DNA of 64,000 nucleotides from Isochrysis galbana. Its lineage: Eukaryota; Haptophyta; Isochrysidales; Isochrysidaceae. The notes under the pieces were generated by a model. That model was not told the origin of the DNA and made no database searches. It was given only the letters and a program-made list of their open reading frames with translations. Location of the stretch: NCBI GenBank assembly GCA_018136815.1, contig CM030931.1, positions 1,963,398 through 2,027,397 of the forward strand. Reading direction: 5' to 3'. Within the stretch, counting starts at the first letter, position 1, and each line of letters starts with the position of its first letter. Of the stretch, positions 27,976 through 39,479 are shown one piece after another. A program made the translations under genes and the position numbers.

Positions 27976-30900
27976 ATGTTTGTCTACCTCTCCAAGAAGA
28001 TTGCCATCCCCAACGGCGTGAAGCTCAAGAGCCTGAGCTGGAACAGCGTCAACGGGTGGATCGTGTGTGGAGGAGAGACGGGGCTGCTCAAGGTGAGCAA
28101 GAGGGGGAGGGAGGGAGGTGAGGGAGGGGGGAGGGGCGAGGGGGAGACAGGTTGGAGGGCGGGGGGGAAGGGAGGGGGGTAAGCGGGAGAGAGATGAAGT
28201 GGGGAGGAGGCAGGGATTGAGCAGGCGAGCGAAGGGCGAGAGGGGAGGGGGGCAGCATGGGACGCAGTATGCGGCACAGCGGACCCAACCGAGGGGCGGG
28301 GGGCGGGAGGGGGCGTGGGAATGTTCCATCTACACGGAACTCGAGATGGTGGGGACGGGAGGAATGCCGAGCACTCAACATACTAGTTCGCTCGCTTCCC
28401 CCGGCCTAGTATTGGTCGCTAGAGGTTCTCCCGTGCGGACATGCCCATGAGAGCGCGCGTCCCCTCCTTTCTCCCGCTTTGCTGCTCGCGAGTTGTGCGG
28501 CCCGCTCTGCAATGCAACGGAAAGCACTTACTTGCAGCCGGCGATGACGCTTCGGATCTTCCAACGGCCCAAACTTTCCAACGGCCGTACCGCTTCAGGT
28601 GCTCAAGCTGGACTCTGCACAGCAAGTGGAAAAATCAAAGGGTGCGGGCGCTCCTTCCAACCTCTCGATGAATCAGACCCTCGAGGGCCACAACGGCGCG
28701 GTGCGCAGCGCACTTTCTCACGCGCAGCAGGCCATGACGCGCTGATGTGGGGACGTGGCGGAGATCCTGCTGCTGCGCGGGGCTGTAGCCATGAGCGGCG
28801 GCTGCCTGGGCCGCACAACCGGTGGTGCGCAGTACCGCTTTTGCACGTATCATGCCGCCGTCCGCGTGCATAGGTGGTTTGTGTGTGCTGGAACGAGAAC
28901 TACCGCAAGTTGACCACCTCGGACCAAAACGGCATGATCATCGTGTGGATGTTGCACAAAGGAATGTGGTACGAGGAGATGATCAACAACCGGAACAAGT
29001 CTACTGTGCGAGGCATGCGGTGGACCCCAGATGGGCAGCGCATATGCATTATCTACGAAGACGGTGCAGTGATTGTGGGTTCGGTTGACGGCAATCGCTT
29101 GTGGGGCAAGGAGATCAAGACAGAGCTGGCGCACGTCGAGTGGTCGCCCGACGGACGGAACATCCTCTTTTGCACAAAGTCCTGCGAGGTGCACATCTAC
29201 GACTCCGTCGGCAACTTCGTCTCAAAGTTGCCGCTCTACTGCCTCGAGGACTCTGCTGCGGCCACCTCTCTCGTTGGCATCCAGTGGTACGACGGCGCCG
29301 AGGGGCTGCTCAGCCTCAATCAACCCGTCCTCGCGATTGGCTTTGAGAACGGCCGGCTGCAGCTGATGCGCGACGAGACAGACACGGCACCCGTCCTAGT
29401 GGATGCCGGCATGTCGCTCTCGACGATGCAATGGAATTCTAACGGCTCGGTCCTGGCGGTCGCCGGCACTCTCTCCACCACCAACTCGAGCGGTGAGCGG
29501 CGGGACGTTTGCATGGTCCAGTTCTATACGCCAAATGGTCAGCACATGCGAACCCTCAAAGTGCCCGGCTCGACCATGTCGGCGCTTTCTTGGGAGGGCG
29601 GCTCGCTCCGCGTGGCCCTCGCCGTCGACTCGTACATCTACTTCGCAAACATCCGGCCTGACTACCGCTGGGGTTTCATCGAGGACACGCTCATCTACTC
29701 CTTCACCACGCCCGAGCGGCACGAATCAGCGCTGTTCTTCTGGAACACCAAGACAGACGAGGGGTTCACTAAAATCCTTACCAAGCCGCTCGTCACCCTC
29801 CACGCGTCGGGCGACTGCTGCGTTTATGCCACGCAGGCCGAGGACGCCGCCAATCAGCACGTGCTGCGCCTCTGTTCGGCCAACGGCTCCCCCATTGACC
29901 AAAAGTACATCGACCTCGAGCCGGCGTTCATTACGCTCACACGGTACCATGTGGTCGCCGCCTCCGCAGATGCCGTGTATGTGTGGCAGTACCGTACCCT
30001 GACCAATAAGCTCACTTCTGTTGATGCGGGTACCGGGTCGCTCCGGCGGAAGGAGGGTCGCGAGCGCTGCTGGCACATCGACGACGCCATCCGCTCCAGC
30101 TCGGAGCCAGTGGCAATGGTTGCCGGCCGTGAGGCGTCCAAGGACCCGATTATCGCGATCGCCGCATCCTCGGCGTGTCTTCTAGTCGCGCGCGAATCAG
30201 GGGCACTCCTCCGCTTCTCGCTGCCACACATTGACCTCGAGCACACGTACCAGATCCGCGGCCGTACGCAGTCCATCAGCATCAACAGCAATTCGACGCG
30301 CGTGTCGCTCATCGATGCCAATGGGCTGCTAACGCTGTTCGATCTGGACACGACCAAGGGCAAGGGGGGTGAGGTGCTTCTACCCTCGGCCGGCGAAGAG
30401 CCGCCCGTGCGCTTTGAGCGGAAAGATGTGTGGCAGGTCCTTTGGGCGGAGGACAACGCTTCGCTCTTCGCCGTCATGGAGAAGTCACGGATGCTAGTTT
30501 TCCGCGACTTGCTACCTGATGAGCCTGTCCTGACCTCGGGCTATCTGTGCTCGTTCTCCGGCCTGGAAGTGCGCGCTGCGATGTTGGACACCATCATGCG
30601 CGAACCAAGGCGGCCAGAGAGGCGCCTCATGCAGACGTTTCAGACCATGTCGTTGCGTGAGGCGCAAACTGCCGCGCGAGAATCGTCGCTGACTGATGCC
30701 TTCAGCTTCGTCGAGGCCAACCCCCATCCGCGCCTCTGGCGGCTGGTGGCCGAGACAGCGCTGCAAAAGCTGGACTTTGGGGTGGCGGACAAGGCGTTTG
30801 TGCACGCCGAGGACTACATGGGCATACACTTCGTCAAGCGGCTGCGGCTGCTCGATGACGCCAAGAAGCAAGCGGCCGAGGTTGCTACCTACTTCTCGCA

Positions 30901-32428
30901 ATTCGATGCGGCGGACAAGATCTACCGCGAGCTTGATCGGCGCGACTTGGCGCTTCAGATGCGCGCGAACATCGGGGATTGGTCCAAGGTAGTTCAACTC
31001 GTGCAGCAGGGCGGCGGCGGCGACGACACGATGCTCATGAAGGCGTGGGACAAGATCGGCGACCATTACGTGGAGCGTGGGGAGCTTGAGAAAGCGGCCA
31101 AGTACTACTCGCAGGCACAGAACATGGAGGCGCTGGCCAACTGCCTCTACCGCGCCGAAGACTTTGCTGGTCTAGTAAAGCTTGCAACCGACCTGCCCGA
31201 CGGCACACCTCTGCTTAAAGAGATAGGTCGCAAGCTTAGCTCGGTGGGCATGGCAAACGAGGCGAGTGACGCCTTTGTGAAGGGCGGTGATGTCAGTTTG
31301 GCAATCGACGCGTGCCTCATGCTGCAGCACTTCCAGGGGGCCATCGAGATGGCCGAACAGCATAACTTTCCCACCGTCCACAAGGCTCTTGCGCAGTATG
31401 CAAGCCAACTGATCGAATCGGGCAAGCTCCTCCAAGCGGTCGAGCTGTATAGCAAGGCCAACCAGTACACCGAGGCAGCGAGGCTGCTCACAAAGATCGC
31501 GGCAGACGTTGGGGCCTCGCGCAGCAATCCTCTCCGCGCGAAGAAGCTCTTTGTGGCGGCGGCCCTCGAAATCGAACGGATGCGCAAGCAGATGCTCGAG
31601 AGCAAGGCGCCCCAAGGTGGCACTCAGACTGCCGCGCAAACACTCGAGTCGCTTGTCACGCAGGTGCGCCAGCGCATTTGCATATCCCTCACATTCCAGA
31701 GGTCCAAAACCATAGGCCCCCACAGCCCAAGGCCTTCCACCTACGCACTCGGGACGCCTTCCATTCGCGCATGCCCCGGCCGACGACGAGCTCTCTCGCA
31801 GTGCGCGTTGCCTCGTGGTGAGCTTGCCCTCCCTTTCCTATGACATCCTCACCAGGACAAGGCCACGGGCGGCGACAAGTGGCTGGACAACGCGTGGCGT
31901 GGGGCGGAGGCCTACCACTTTCTCCTCCTAGCCCAACGCCAGCTCTACGGGGGCAGAGCGCTCGATGCCATGCGGACCGCCCTCCGCCTCCGAGAGTATG
32001 AGACTGTGTTGTCCAAGGAAGAAATCTACTCTTTGATCGCCCTCTCTGCTTTCTACGCCAAATTCTACGGCCAATGCTCGCGTGCGTTCGTCAAGCTCCA
32101 GACTGCTGGCGTATCTGACGCACAGCAAGCCGAGATTTCTAAGCTTGCTCTGTCCATTTTCACACGCTTCACACCGACGGATCCTAGTCAAAAGCGGGCC
32201 GATTGCCCATCCTGTGGGGAGAACGTCAAAGAGTGGGACGCTCACTGTGCCGGATGTGGGCAGCACCTCCCTGCATGCACCTTGACAGGCAAGGCGATAC
32301 TCGAGCCCCACCTCACCGCCAAGTGCCGGGTGTGCAAGCACTCTTTCTATGAGACGGAGGCGCAGGGCCTCCGGAATTGCCCGCTGTGTCACGCACAGCT
32401 ACCGCTGCAGCTCCACGGTGGCTATTAG
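27976..32428 (+). CDS. WDR35: intraflagellar transport protein IFT121 / WDR35
   Basis: Four exons, 27976-28092, 28599-28700, 28874-31663 and 31856-32428, all in phase 0, give about 1,193 residues, close to the family size. The start [20 protein letters not shown] is diagnostic. Two N-terminal WD40 propellers follow (for example [53 protein letters not shown]). From about residue 620 there is a TPR-like solenoid ([39 protein letters not shown]). The C-terminus has zinc-binding pairs CPSCG, CAGCG, CRVCK and CPLCH. IFT121 is an IFT-A core subunit for retrograde transport and ciliary membrane cargo. Intron 1 (506 bp) is G-rich. Exon 2 is only 102 bp but restores the exact alignment spacing. Confidence 0.96.
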
Positions 32429-33109
32429 CTATTGGGATCGAGTCTCTCTCGGAACGCCCCGCGCCGTCCCGCTCGCATCTTCTCGTGCCAACCAAGCCTT
32501 GATGATCCGTTGAGGAATGACGCCCGATGGTTGCCAATTGGGGGTATTCATAGCCTCGGCCGTGGACTCGCCACCCCAAGTTATGATAACTCTTCTGCTT
32601 TTGGCACCGTTGGATACATACCTTCCGTGCGTTTGCAGATTGCTTACCTAGAATATTGTCTATCCATTTGCCTGTGCAAAACGAGGAAATTTGGGAGATG
32701 ATAGTGTGAGAGTGAGAGGCGTGGCACAGTTGGTATTGGTGACGGCCACGGCCTATGGAGAGACGTCGAATCTGCCGACGTGTTAAGTAGTTGCTTCAAG
32801 TGCCGTGACGCGCATGCGTTAGAGGTGGAGGAGAGTGGGTTGAAAAAAAACTTTTGTTGATCCGGAGGCCCACAATTTTTCATCGTCGGACCGGGGGAAG
32901 GTTTCCCCTCGTCTCTCTCCCCGCTCTAACTAATCCGAATCCGAGGCAGAGCGATGGCGACCGACCCGCCTGACAGCAGCCGACCTTCGCCGCGCTCCAG
33001 CGAGAGCACGGCGGTGGTCAGCCCCCCCTTGTCGATGGTGTTCGGACTAAATGGTCCGGGTACACCGGTCGGCGGTCTCACCGGTGTTTCATCAACTACT
33101 TTTATAAGT
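32429..33109. other. intergenic, no gene seen
   Basis: 3' flank of WDR35 followed by mixed sequence; GGTCCGGGTACACCGGTCGGCG near 33053. No feature recognised. Confidence 0.5.
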
Positions 33110-33500
33110 AGGAGGCCAATGGGGGCCTCGCGCCCCCCTCACTCCATCGCAGACACCCCCTGGGTGGGCCCGCACAACCAACCTCAGCCCCTGCCTGCTG
33201 GCAGGGGCTGAGCTGACACCACTCTGGTCCAGACCTTCCCCGAGCGCGCGCCGCGCGCTGCTCGCATTCGCCTGCACTGGCCCTCGCTCGTACTGACCCC
33301 CCCCCTCACCACTGAGCCACAGACCACCGAGGCCGCCAGGTGGGCACCCAGGGCCAGCGAGACGAGCGAGGGAGCGAGGCAGGAGAGGCCAGGGGCACTG
33401 CCCCAGCCTCCACTGCCCCCTGAGCTGCCCTGGCGGGCCCTCTGGGGGGGCCCGAGGGGCCCCCCAGAAGGGGGCCATGGCGCGCGCCATGCAGCACACG
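33110..33500. repeat. GC-rich repeats shared with 14290-14480 and with the 39.8/42.8 kb family
   Basis: 33110-33310 matches 14290-14480 (CCATCGCAGACACCCCCTGG, GGCAGGGGCTGAG, GTCCAGACCTTCC). 33340-33500 carries the CAGCGAGACGAGCGAGGGAG / GCCCCAGCCTCCACTGCCCC / CCCTGAGCTG-CC pattern found at 39870-39945 and 42745-42830. The two repeat types abut. Confidence 0.65.
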
Positions 33501-33714
33501 CCCGTAGGAGAACGAAGAGAACGACGGGAAAAGAACGACAAAAAAACGACATGATCCGGCCCGAGAATAGGTAAGAGAACCGCCTGTCGTGTCTACGGTA
33601 TATCAACGGGAGGACACCCCGCGCGGCAAGCAAACACCGCGAAAGTGCGGCAGCGGACGAAGAAAGGCCGAAGGGCGGGGGCCGAGACCCCCCGGGGACA
33701 ATATAAGATAGTTC

Positions 33715-33965
33715 AGAAGGCGTTTTACGTTTGTCTGCCACAGGAACACCCAACAACAGGTCTGCCCCAACCCACCCCTTGCGCTTGGCCCGTCGTAGTG
33801 TACGCGCCCCCCCCCCCCATACCAAAGACAAAGGAATGAAGGGGGTAGTGTAAAGGGAGTGAGTGTTCTGGGGTATAGGCGATGGCGTGAGTCGGTACCG
33901 TGAGTGCGTGGTCTTTATAGCTAGCGGTAGTAGCCTGAATCTTCAGATGTTTTCTTTTTCTCACC
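33715..33965 (+). repeat. CTTGTC..CTTCAGA repeat, copy 3
   Basis: Forward copy colinear with 3985-4262: ACGTTTGTCTGCCACAGGAA, CTGCCCCAACCCACCCCTTG, CGTCGTAGTGTACGCG, AAAGACAAAGGAATGA, GGTATAGGCGATGGCGTG, and the end GCCTGAATCTTCAGATG. Identity is high in blocks with indels between them. Confidence 0.8.
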
Positions 33966-34329
33966 GGTGTTTCATGCCACCGCCGCACTCGGCCGAAATC
34001 TGCTTCACCTGCCCACGCAGCATGGCCGCCAGCCCCACACCACACCACTTCCAGCCTTAATCTGAGGAGGATGACACCGGCTTGCCTACGCGCTCCTACG
34101 CGCAGAACCCCATCCAGCATATTGGTACGCTGCCTCCCAATAACCCCGCAGACTACCTAACCGCGCGCTCGGGAATCGTGGCAATACAGCCCTCTAGCCC
34201 TCTTGGCGGGCGCTGCGCTGCTTCCGCAGGACTTCCTATGCCATCTACCGAACGGTCGCCAAGTGCATCGCGTTCGCGAACGTACTCGTTGGCACCGGGG
34301 CAGCGTACGAGCCTCCTCAGCAAGAACTC

Positions 34330-34560
34330 TCACCCAGCGCGCCCGGTCGCGTTCGAAAGTTGGGCACTCCGGCCCATTCGGCCGGGTGACGTCAGCATAG
34401 TTGACGGCGCCACACACGGCCAACCACACGCGCAATGCGCGCGGGCGGCGGCGGCGATTGGCGTGGCTGCTAGGGCGGCACCTTTGGATATGGTGCCTGA
34501 TGGGGCATTCTGTCCCGCCATCCCGTCCAGGTATTTGGCCTCCGGGTACGCCGACTTCCG
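34330..34560. repeat. unit also present at 35590-35870
   Basis: Shared: CCGCGT-CGAAAGTTGGGCACTC, GGCCCGTTCGGCCGGGT, AGTTGACGGCGCCACACACGG, GATTGGCGTGGCTGCTAGGG, CGGCACCTTTGGATATGGTG and TGGGGCATTCTGTCC. It flanks the retroelement fragment on both sides, so it may be an LTR-like or internal duplicated part of the same element. Confidence 0.7.
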
Positions 34561-34926
34561 AAGAGATGAAAGCGGCCCTGGCGGAAGATCCGTTCGTAGA
34601 GCCACTCCTAGCTAGGCTCAGGAGAGACGGTCAATCACGAGCCATCAGGCCAAGGGTCGCCTCCGCCGGCCGCCGCCTCAGGCCCCATTGCCGACGATGA
34701 TTCGTCTTCCAGTCCTGTCGCTCCCGTTCCCGTTTCCGCTCAGCAATCCAAGACGCTTCGCCGTTTCGTCGTTCACGGTGGGCTCGTCTACTATCGGCGC
34801 GCCGTTCCTGACTCCACCGACCCGGACTCGCTAGTGCTCTAGTGCTCTATGTTCCGCCCTCGTTGCGGTCTCGCTACCTCTTCGCCTACCACGATCGCTC
34901 CGGTCACCTCGGAGTTTCTCGAATGT
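34545..34926 (+). pseudogene. Ty3-type retrotransposon pol fragment (integrase zinc-binding entry)
   Basis: Translation in pieces gives TPTSEEMKAALAEDPFVEPL (the spacer before integrase), then RRFVVHGGLVYYRRAVPDST, then, after a small CTAGTGCT duplication that shifts the frame, LYVPPSLRSRYLFAYHDRSG and HLGVSRM. The H-D-x-x-G-H-L-G motif is the start of the H-H-C-C zinc-binding domain of Ty3/gypsy integrases. Stop codons and the frameshift show it is dead. It is interrupted at 34927 by the hAT MITE; reading resumes after 35408 as SGLLRTRV, then diverges. Confidence 0.7.
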
Positions 34927-35400
34927 TAGGGCTAGGTAAAAATATGTGACATATTGAACTACATATTTGGGTCAACTTCTCCGGATTACATATCGTTACA
35001 TTTTCGTACATATTTCACATATTTACGGCATATTTGGGCAGTAGGGAGGAGGTTTACATACTAACTCCCTTGCAGATCAAGCTAGTGTCCGCGTCCCTCA
35101 TATTGCGTTACAAGCTCACAACAAGCGCAAGCAGGAGCAGGGGGTCTACGTACTACGTACCTGGCAAATAATCTGATGTTTCATTCATGAGCGAAGCGGT
35201 GTGCTAGCTCTTTTATGTTCTTGTGGTTGGTGTGGGTGGGTGCTTTTGACTTTTTTGAGGCAGAGGGACGCCTCCCCGGCGCATTTTCATCTTATTGTAT
35301 GTACATATTTTCTACATATTTGGGCGGATTTTCTACATATTTCGACATATTTTTACTACATACTTGGGCAACAAAGTGTACATATTTTTACCTAGCCCTA
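34927..35400. mobile_element. hAT-type MITE, 474 bp, 21-bp inverted ends, 8-bp duplication TCGAATGT
   Basis: TCGAATGT occurs at 34919-34926 and 35401-35408. The ends 34927-34947 and 35380-35400 are perfect 21-bp inverted repeats beginning TAGGGCTAGGTAAAAATATG. The interior is AT-rich with many ACATATTT, TATTTGGGC and ATATTTTTAC words near both ends, as in hAT subterminal repeats. No transposase. It is inserted in the pol fragment at 34545-34926. Perfect ends and duplication indicate recent insertion. Confidence 0.9.
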
Positions 35401-35408
35401 TCGAATGT

Positions 35409-36070
35409 CCGGTCTTCTTCGTACTCGGGTGCCCGACCCCATCCAGAATTTCATTCACCCGACTCCCGGCGGGGAGGAGGGCCAAAGCGCCAAAGCGCCG
35501 CGCGAACCGCCGGTGCCGCTCGCGACGGAGTGGCTCAGAGCCCTCCGGTAGCGCTCGACTCGACAATTCTGTCCAAGTGGATGGCCGAGAAAGCGCCGGC
35601 AGCGCGCCCGACCGCGTTCGAAAGTTGGGCACTCCGTCCGGCCCGTTCGGCCGGGTAAAGTTAGCGTAGTTGACGGCGCCACACACGGCCGACTACGGCG
35701 CGATGAGCGCGGGCGGCGGCGGCGGCGACGATTGGCGTGGCTGCTAGGGCGGCACCTTTGGATATGGTGCCTGGTGGGGCATTCTGTCCAAGTGGATGGC
35801 CGAGAAAGCGCCGGCAGCGCGCCCGACCGCGTGTGAAAGTTGGGCACTCCGGCCCGTTCGGCTGAGTGAATAGCGCATACCTTACCGTGAAACCAATCAT
35901 GGTAATGCGCCTCGTAATCCTCGAGAGCTGCAAGGCCTACCACGATCGGCTCAGTCGTCCTCAAAAGTGCTGCCACATTGGGGAAGTGGGCTGCATGTGC
36001 GCCCAAGCTGCGTCCACGCTCGCGCGCTCGCGCAATCCCTCCAACAGATCAGCATCAGCATGCGATGATA
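35409..36070. repeat. retroelement-flanking repeats, rearranged
   Basis: 35590-35780 matches 34340-34560. 35775-35870 repeats 35565-35650 (TCCAAGTGGATGGCCGAGAA, GCGCCGGCAGCGCGCCCGAC). 35437-35490 matches 22737-22800 in reverse. On the minus strand, 36006-35850 encodes VAALLRTTEPIVVGLAALED followed by EAHYHDWFHG, which looks protein-like but was not identified. Confidence 0.6.
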
Positions 36071-37026
36071 GTGATAGTATCATAATGATAGTGCCCTCGC
36101 TCCGCGTGCACCACCTACCTTTGCACCCACTTGCACCATGACGGGAGGGGGGGTTCTTCGCGCTCGTCGAGGTCGCTGTTGTCGTTGCTGTCGCTGTCGC
36201 CGCGCTCGCGCTCGTCCTCGCCACCCCTTGCCCTTGCCCGCTCTTGCACCGATGACGCTGGACCTGCACGCTCGCACGCGCGTGCGAGATGGTCCACGTC
36301 AATGTGGATGCCCATCCCGCAACGCAGTGCGGCGCGAGCGCGGCGCGAGCGATCTGAGGGGTGAGACGGGACAGTTCAGCGCGTGGGGGACGCCGTTGTG
36401 CACCGGGCGCGAGGTGCAATAGGTCCCCCGCGGGACGCCTTGCGTGCGCATGGCGCATGGAAACTTTTCGCTGTGCTCGTGTGTACACCCCTCCCGCGGG
36501 GGACCTCCGGGCGTGTGATTGCGAATGGAAACTCGGGTGGCAGCCTGTTCAACATTACACATAGTCGAATATTCACTGGTCACCGCGATGGCGATGGCGA
36601 TGGCGATGGTCCGATGGTCGATGGTGCCAGTGCCAGTGCCAGGGCGATGGGTACAACGTACAACGTTGCGAATTGTATTCTTGTAGAAAATCTTGTTAGC
36701 TAGCATCCCTAGCTACATACACCGGACGAGCCATGCATCAACATCAACCGCGCACACCCGCACACCCGCATACCCCCATCGCGGCGTGGGGGCGCCGTTG
36801 CTCCGTTACGGAGGAGGTCTACGGACCCGCAGCACTACCATAGCACTAGGATTAGACAGACAAGAAAACTCTGACAGTACTCGTATGAATGCTCGCTCAC
36901 GTCTCAACGGAGGAGATGACGTGCTTTCGGCGGCGTGTCCCGGCCACCCCCAGCCTCCAGGCTGCTCCCCGGCAGAGCGGCAGCCAGCGAACGCGTACGA
37001 GCCGGCACCAGAAAGGCTCAGTGCCG
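36071..37026. other. intergenic, no firm gene
   Basis: 36315-36115 (minus) encodes a charged, Arg/Glu/Asp-rich peptide ending SWCKWVQR that cannot be assigned. 36425-36500 resembles the 14.96-15.3 kb duplicated unit. (GATGGC)n-like tandem at 36587-36615. 36750-37026 is the 5' flank of the bilin reductase gene. Confidence 0.45.
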
Positions 37027-37977
37027 ATGGCCCGACCCTTGTTCCTCGCGGCAATGGGCCTGTGTTCTGCGGTGTCAGCTGTGCACATACCTTCCCCGAC
37101 TGGGACCTACGCCCCGTTTGTCTCACGTACCTATGAGATGCTGGCGGAAGCTGGGGTGACGATGCGCCCCTATGAGATACCCGATGAGCTAGCTGTCGTC
37201 GAAGGGGCCGGCGGCGCTCATCTGACGGTTCGATCCTTTTGCACTGATAAGCTACGGCAGGGGCGCCTCCTGCTCCTTGATGGCGGGCCGTCACTGCAGG
37301 TCCTCAATCTATGTTTTTTCCCACGACTTGACTTGCCTCTCCCCACATTCTCGGCGGATCTCGTGACGCTTCGGGGCGGCTCTCTCATTGCCATTGACTG
37401 TCAGCCCAACGGCAGATCTCCACCCCCAAACAAAGAGGCTGACGCTGCGCTGGATGCCGCTTTTGCGCATCATCGTCCACGCCTGCCTTCTGGCGGACCG
37501 ATTCCCCCAGAGTCAGCTCGTTTTTTTTCGCGTCGATTCCTATGGTCCCGACTACCAGCGCAGACAACCCCTACGCAGATACAAGAGCTCGTCCTACCCG
37601 CATTCGAGGAATATCTCCAAGCCTATTTGTACGCATAGCACCTGCCTTTCCCCGGTTTCCCTCATTTGCTTATTTATGCGCAAGAACGAATGAGAGGCTT
37701 TCTACAACTCACCCCCGATTTTTTCATCGCGGTTAGGCGCCTCATGACTGACTCGACTCCGCTCTCTGACGACGCCGATGTCGAAGCTGTGCGCGCTGCG
37801 CAGCTGGAGTATACGCGCTATCGCACAGAGGAGGACCCTGCACGCCCAATGCTGTCTCGAATTTTCGGCAACGATTTGGCAGAACGATTGCTGCGCGAGG
37901 TGCTTTTCGACTTGCCCCTCGTCCTTGAGAGCAGTCAGAGCGATACACTCTACTCGAGGAATCTTGGCACGCCGTAG
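37027..37977 (+). CDS. ferredoxin-dependent bilin reductase with signal peptide
   Basis: Exon 1 is 37027-37628; a 66-bp GT-AG intron (37629-37694) and exon 2 37695-37977 give about 294 residues. The core NLCFFPRLDLPLPTFSADLV then RGGSLIAIDCQP is the hallmark of the HY2/PcyA/PebA family, including the catalytic-site Asp of the F-x-A-D-L-V segment. Exon 2 has RTEEDPARPMLSRIFGNDLA and LREVLFDLPL, the family's C-terminal block. These enzymes reduce biliverdin with ferredoxin electrons, in plastids. The N-terminus MARPLFLAAMGLCSAVSA is a clean signal peptide, as needed for secondary-plastid import. Product (phycocyanobilin, phycoerythrobilin or other) cannot be told. Without the intron the frame is broken by a stop, so an inactivating change is the alternative reading. 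Confidence 0.85.
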
Positions 37978-38286
37978 TCCCTCTCAAGCTTCTTGTCTTT
38001 CGACTGCATGCATGCGGGAGGGATATGCACAATTAGAGCCCGACTAAAATATGGACAATCGCCCTAGCTAGCTATCAGCTGCTGTCTTATGCTGTGTTTC
38101 CAATGTTCCGGCGATGCCGGCTATTGGTAGTATTTGCATGGTCACCTACTGCCTGCTCTTCTAGCGGCCTTGCATGTTCGTTGCCGAGGGGTGTTTGTTT
38201 TTTATCTTGCCCTGATGAAGAAAATAAGAAAATTGAGCCCTCGATTTTGATTTAGACTAGCAGGGCGAGTCGCTGCGCGCGCCACC

Positions 38287-39339
38287 ATGACGTCGCTCTC
38301 AGCCGGAGCGCTGTCCGACCTGCTCCTGCAGCCAAGGCACTCAACCACGCGGCGAGCACGGGCGTGCAACACGTCGCACAATGACCAACCGCTCATCTCG
38401 GCGATCGTACAGACCTTTCATGACAGTGCCAATGCGCTGCAGTTGGTGCACCGCTTGCGCACTGCGGCTGCAGCCTTAGGCTCAGCGAGTGCTCTGGAGA
38501 TTCTGGTCAACGACGATTCGCGGAGCGATGCAGCCTCTTGGCTGGAGGTGCTCACTGGGCCAAACGACTTCCTCGTCTCCTCGCCAAATGTGCATGAGAT
38601 CCGTGCCTACAACCGATTGGCCAGGTTTGCACGAGGCCGATATTTGCTACTATTGCAGGGCGATCACTGTCTCCCGCCCACGTCAGCCTGGCTGCGCACG
38701 GGACTAGGTCTCTTCTCAATTTTCCCCCGACTGGGGCTGATAGGCGGGCAAATGGGATTCGACCAGGTCCCATTCAAGAAGATTGCAGAGAGAGTGTCAT
38801 GGGGTGTCGAGCCGTGCAAGCCGATTCCGTACCGAGTCCCCACCACAATAGCTGCAAAGCATAGATCCACCGAGCTTACGCCGGGGGATTCGAGCGCCGC
38901 TTCCGGTGCCGCATTCATGTTTGTCGCCGGAGTTAATATCGGCCCGCTTCTCGTCCGGCGCGACGCCTTTCTGCTTGTCGGCGGCTTCGATGAAGCGTTC
39001 TCTTGTGCTGGGGAACCTGGGATACAATTGGACACTGACCTGTCGTTGCGCATGTGGGCCTCAGGGTACGAGGTGGGGCTGTACACCTCGGCGGTCTCCA
39101 ATGGTGTTGGGGGCCGGAAGACGAGGAAGAATGTCGCTCAAAAGCGCTTGCGAAGACTGAACGACGCAGCTAATGGCGCAGTGTGCGAGAAGTTGTTGCT
39201 GCGACACGATAGTGGCGCGGTGGCTGCGGCCAATAGGCGGCTTGAGCGCGTCGCCGCGCCAGAGCGCTTGCGGACGAGAGAGCTGAAGCAACGAGCACAT
39301 CAATCTGCGGGCGCGTGCCAAGTTGACTTCAACAGGTGA
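38287..39339 (+). CDS. family 2 glycosyltransferase
   Basis: Single frame of 350 residues. SAIVQTFHDSANALQLVHRL opens the Rossmann-like fold, EILVNDDSRSDAASW is the nucleotide-binding Asp region, and GRYLLLLQGDHCLPP holds the DxD-like metal site (GDH). GPLLVRRDAFLLVGGFDEAF, then QLDTDLSLRMWASGYEVGLY, is the GT2 acceptor-side motif (normally G-G-F-D-E ... E-D-x-D-L). No membrane segment at either end, so a soluble or Golgi-lumen enzyme whose anchor was not seen. The C-terminus is Arg/Lys-rich. The sugar and acceptor are unknown. It lies 0.3 kb downstream of the bilin reductase on the same strand. Confidence 0.75.
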   Translation: MTSLSAGALSDLLLQPRHSTTRRARACNTSHNDQPLISAIVQTFHDSANALQLVHRLRTAAAALGSASALEILVNDDSRSDAASWLEVLTGPNDFLVSSPNVHEIRAYNRLARFARGRYLLLLQGDHCLPPTSAWLRTGLGLFSIFPRLGLIGGQMGFDQVPFKKIAERVSWGVEPCKPIPYRVPTTIAAKHRSTELTPGDSSAASGAAFMFVAGVNIGPLLVRRDAFLLVGGFDEAFSCAGEPGIQLDTDLSLRMWASGYEVGLYTSAVSNGVGGRKTRKNVAQKRLRRLNDAANGAVCEKLLLRHDSGAVAAANRRLERVAAPERLRTRELKQRAHQSAGACQVDFNR

Positions 39340-39479
39340 GAGGTCTACTAGAGCGGTAGTAGTCATCATGTCCAATAGCCGAATGAAGGCTTTTCGCGTT
39401 TTGATTGTCATTGATGGGAGTGGGAGACAAGGACGAGGACAGGGGGCAGGCAAGTTGGATTTTTAAAACTTCATAATAT

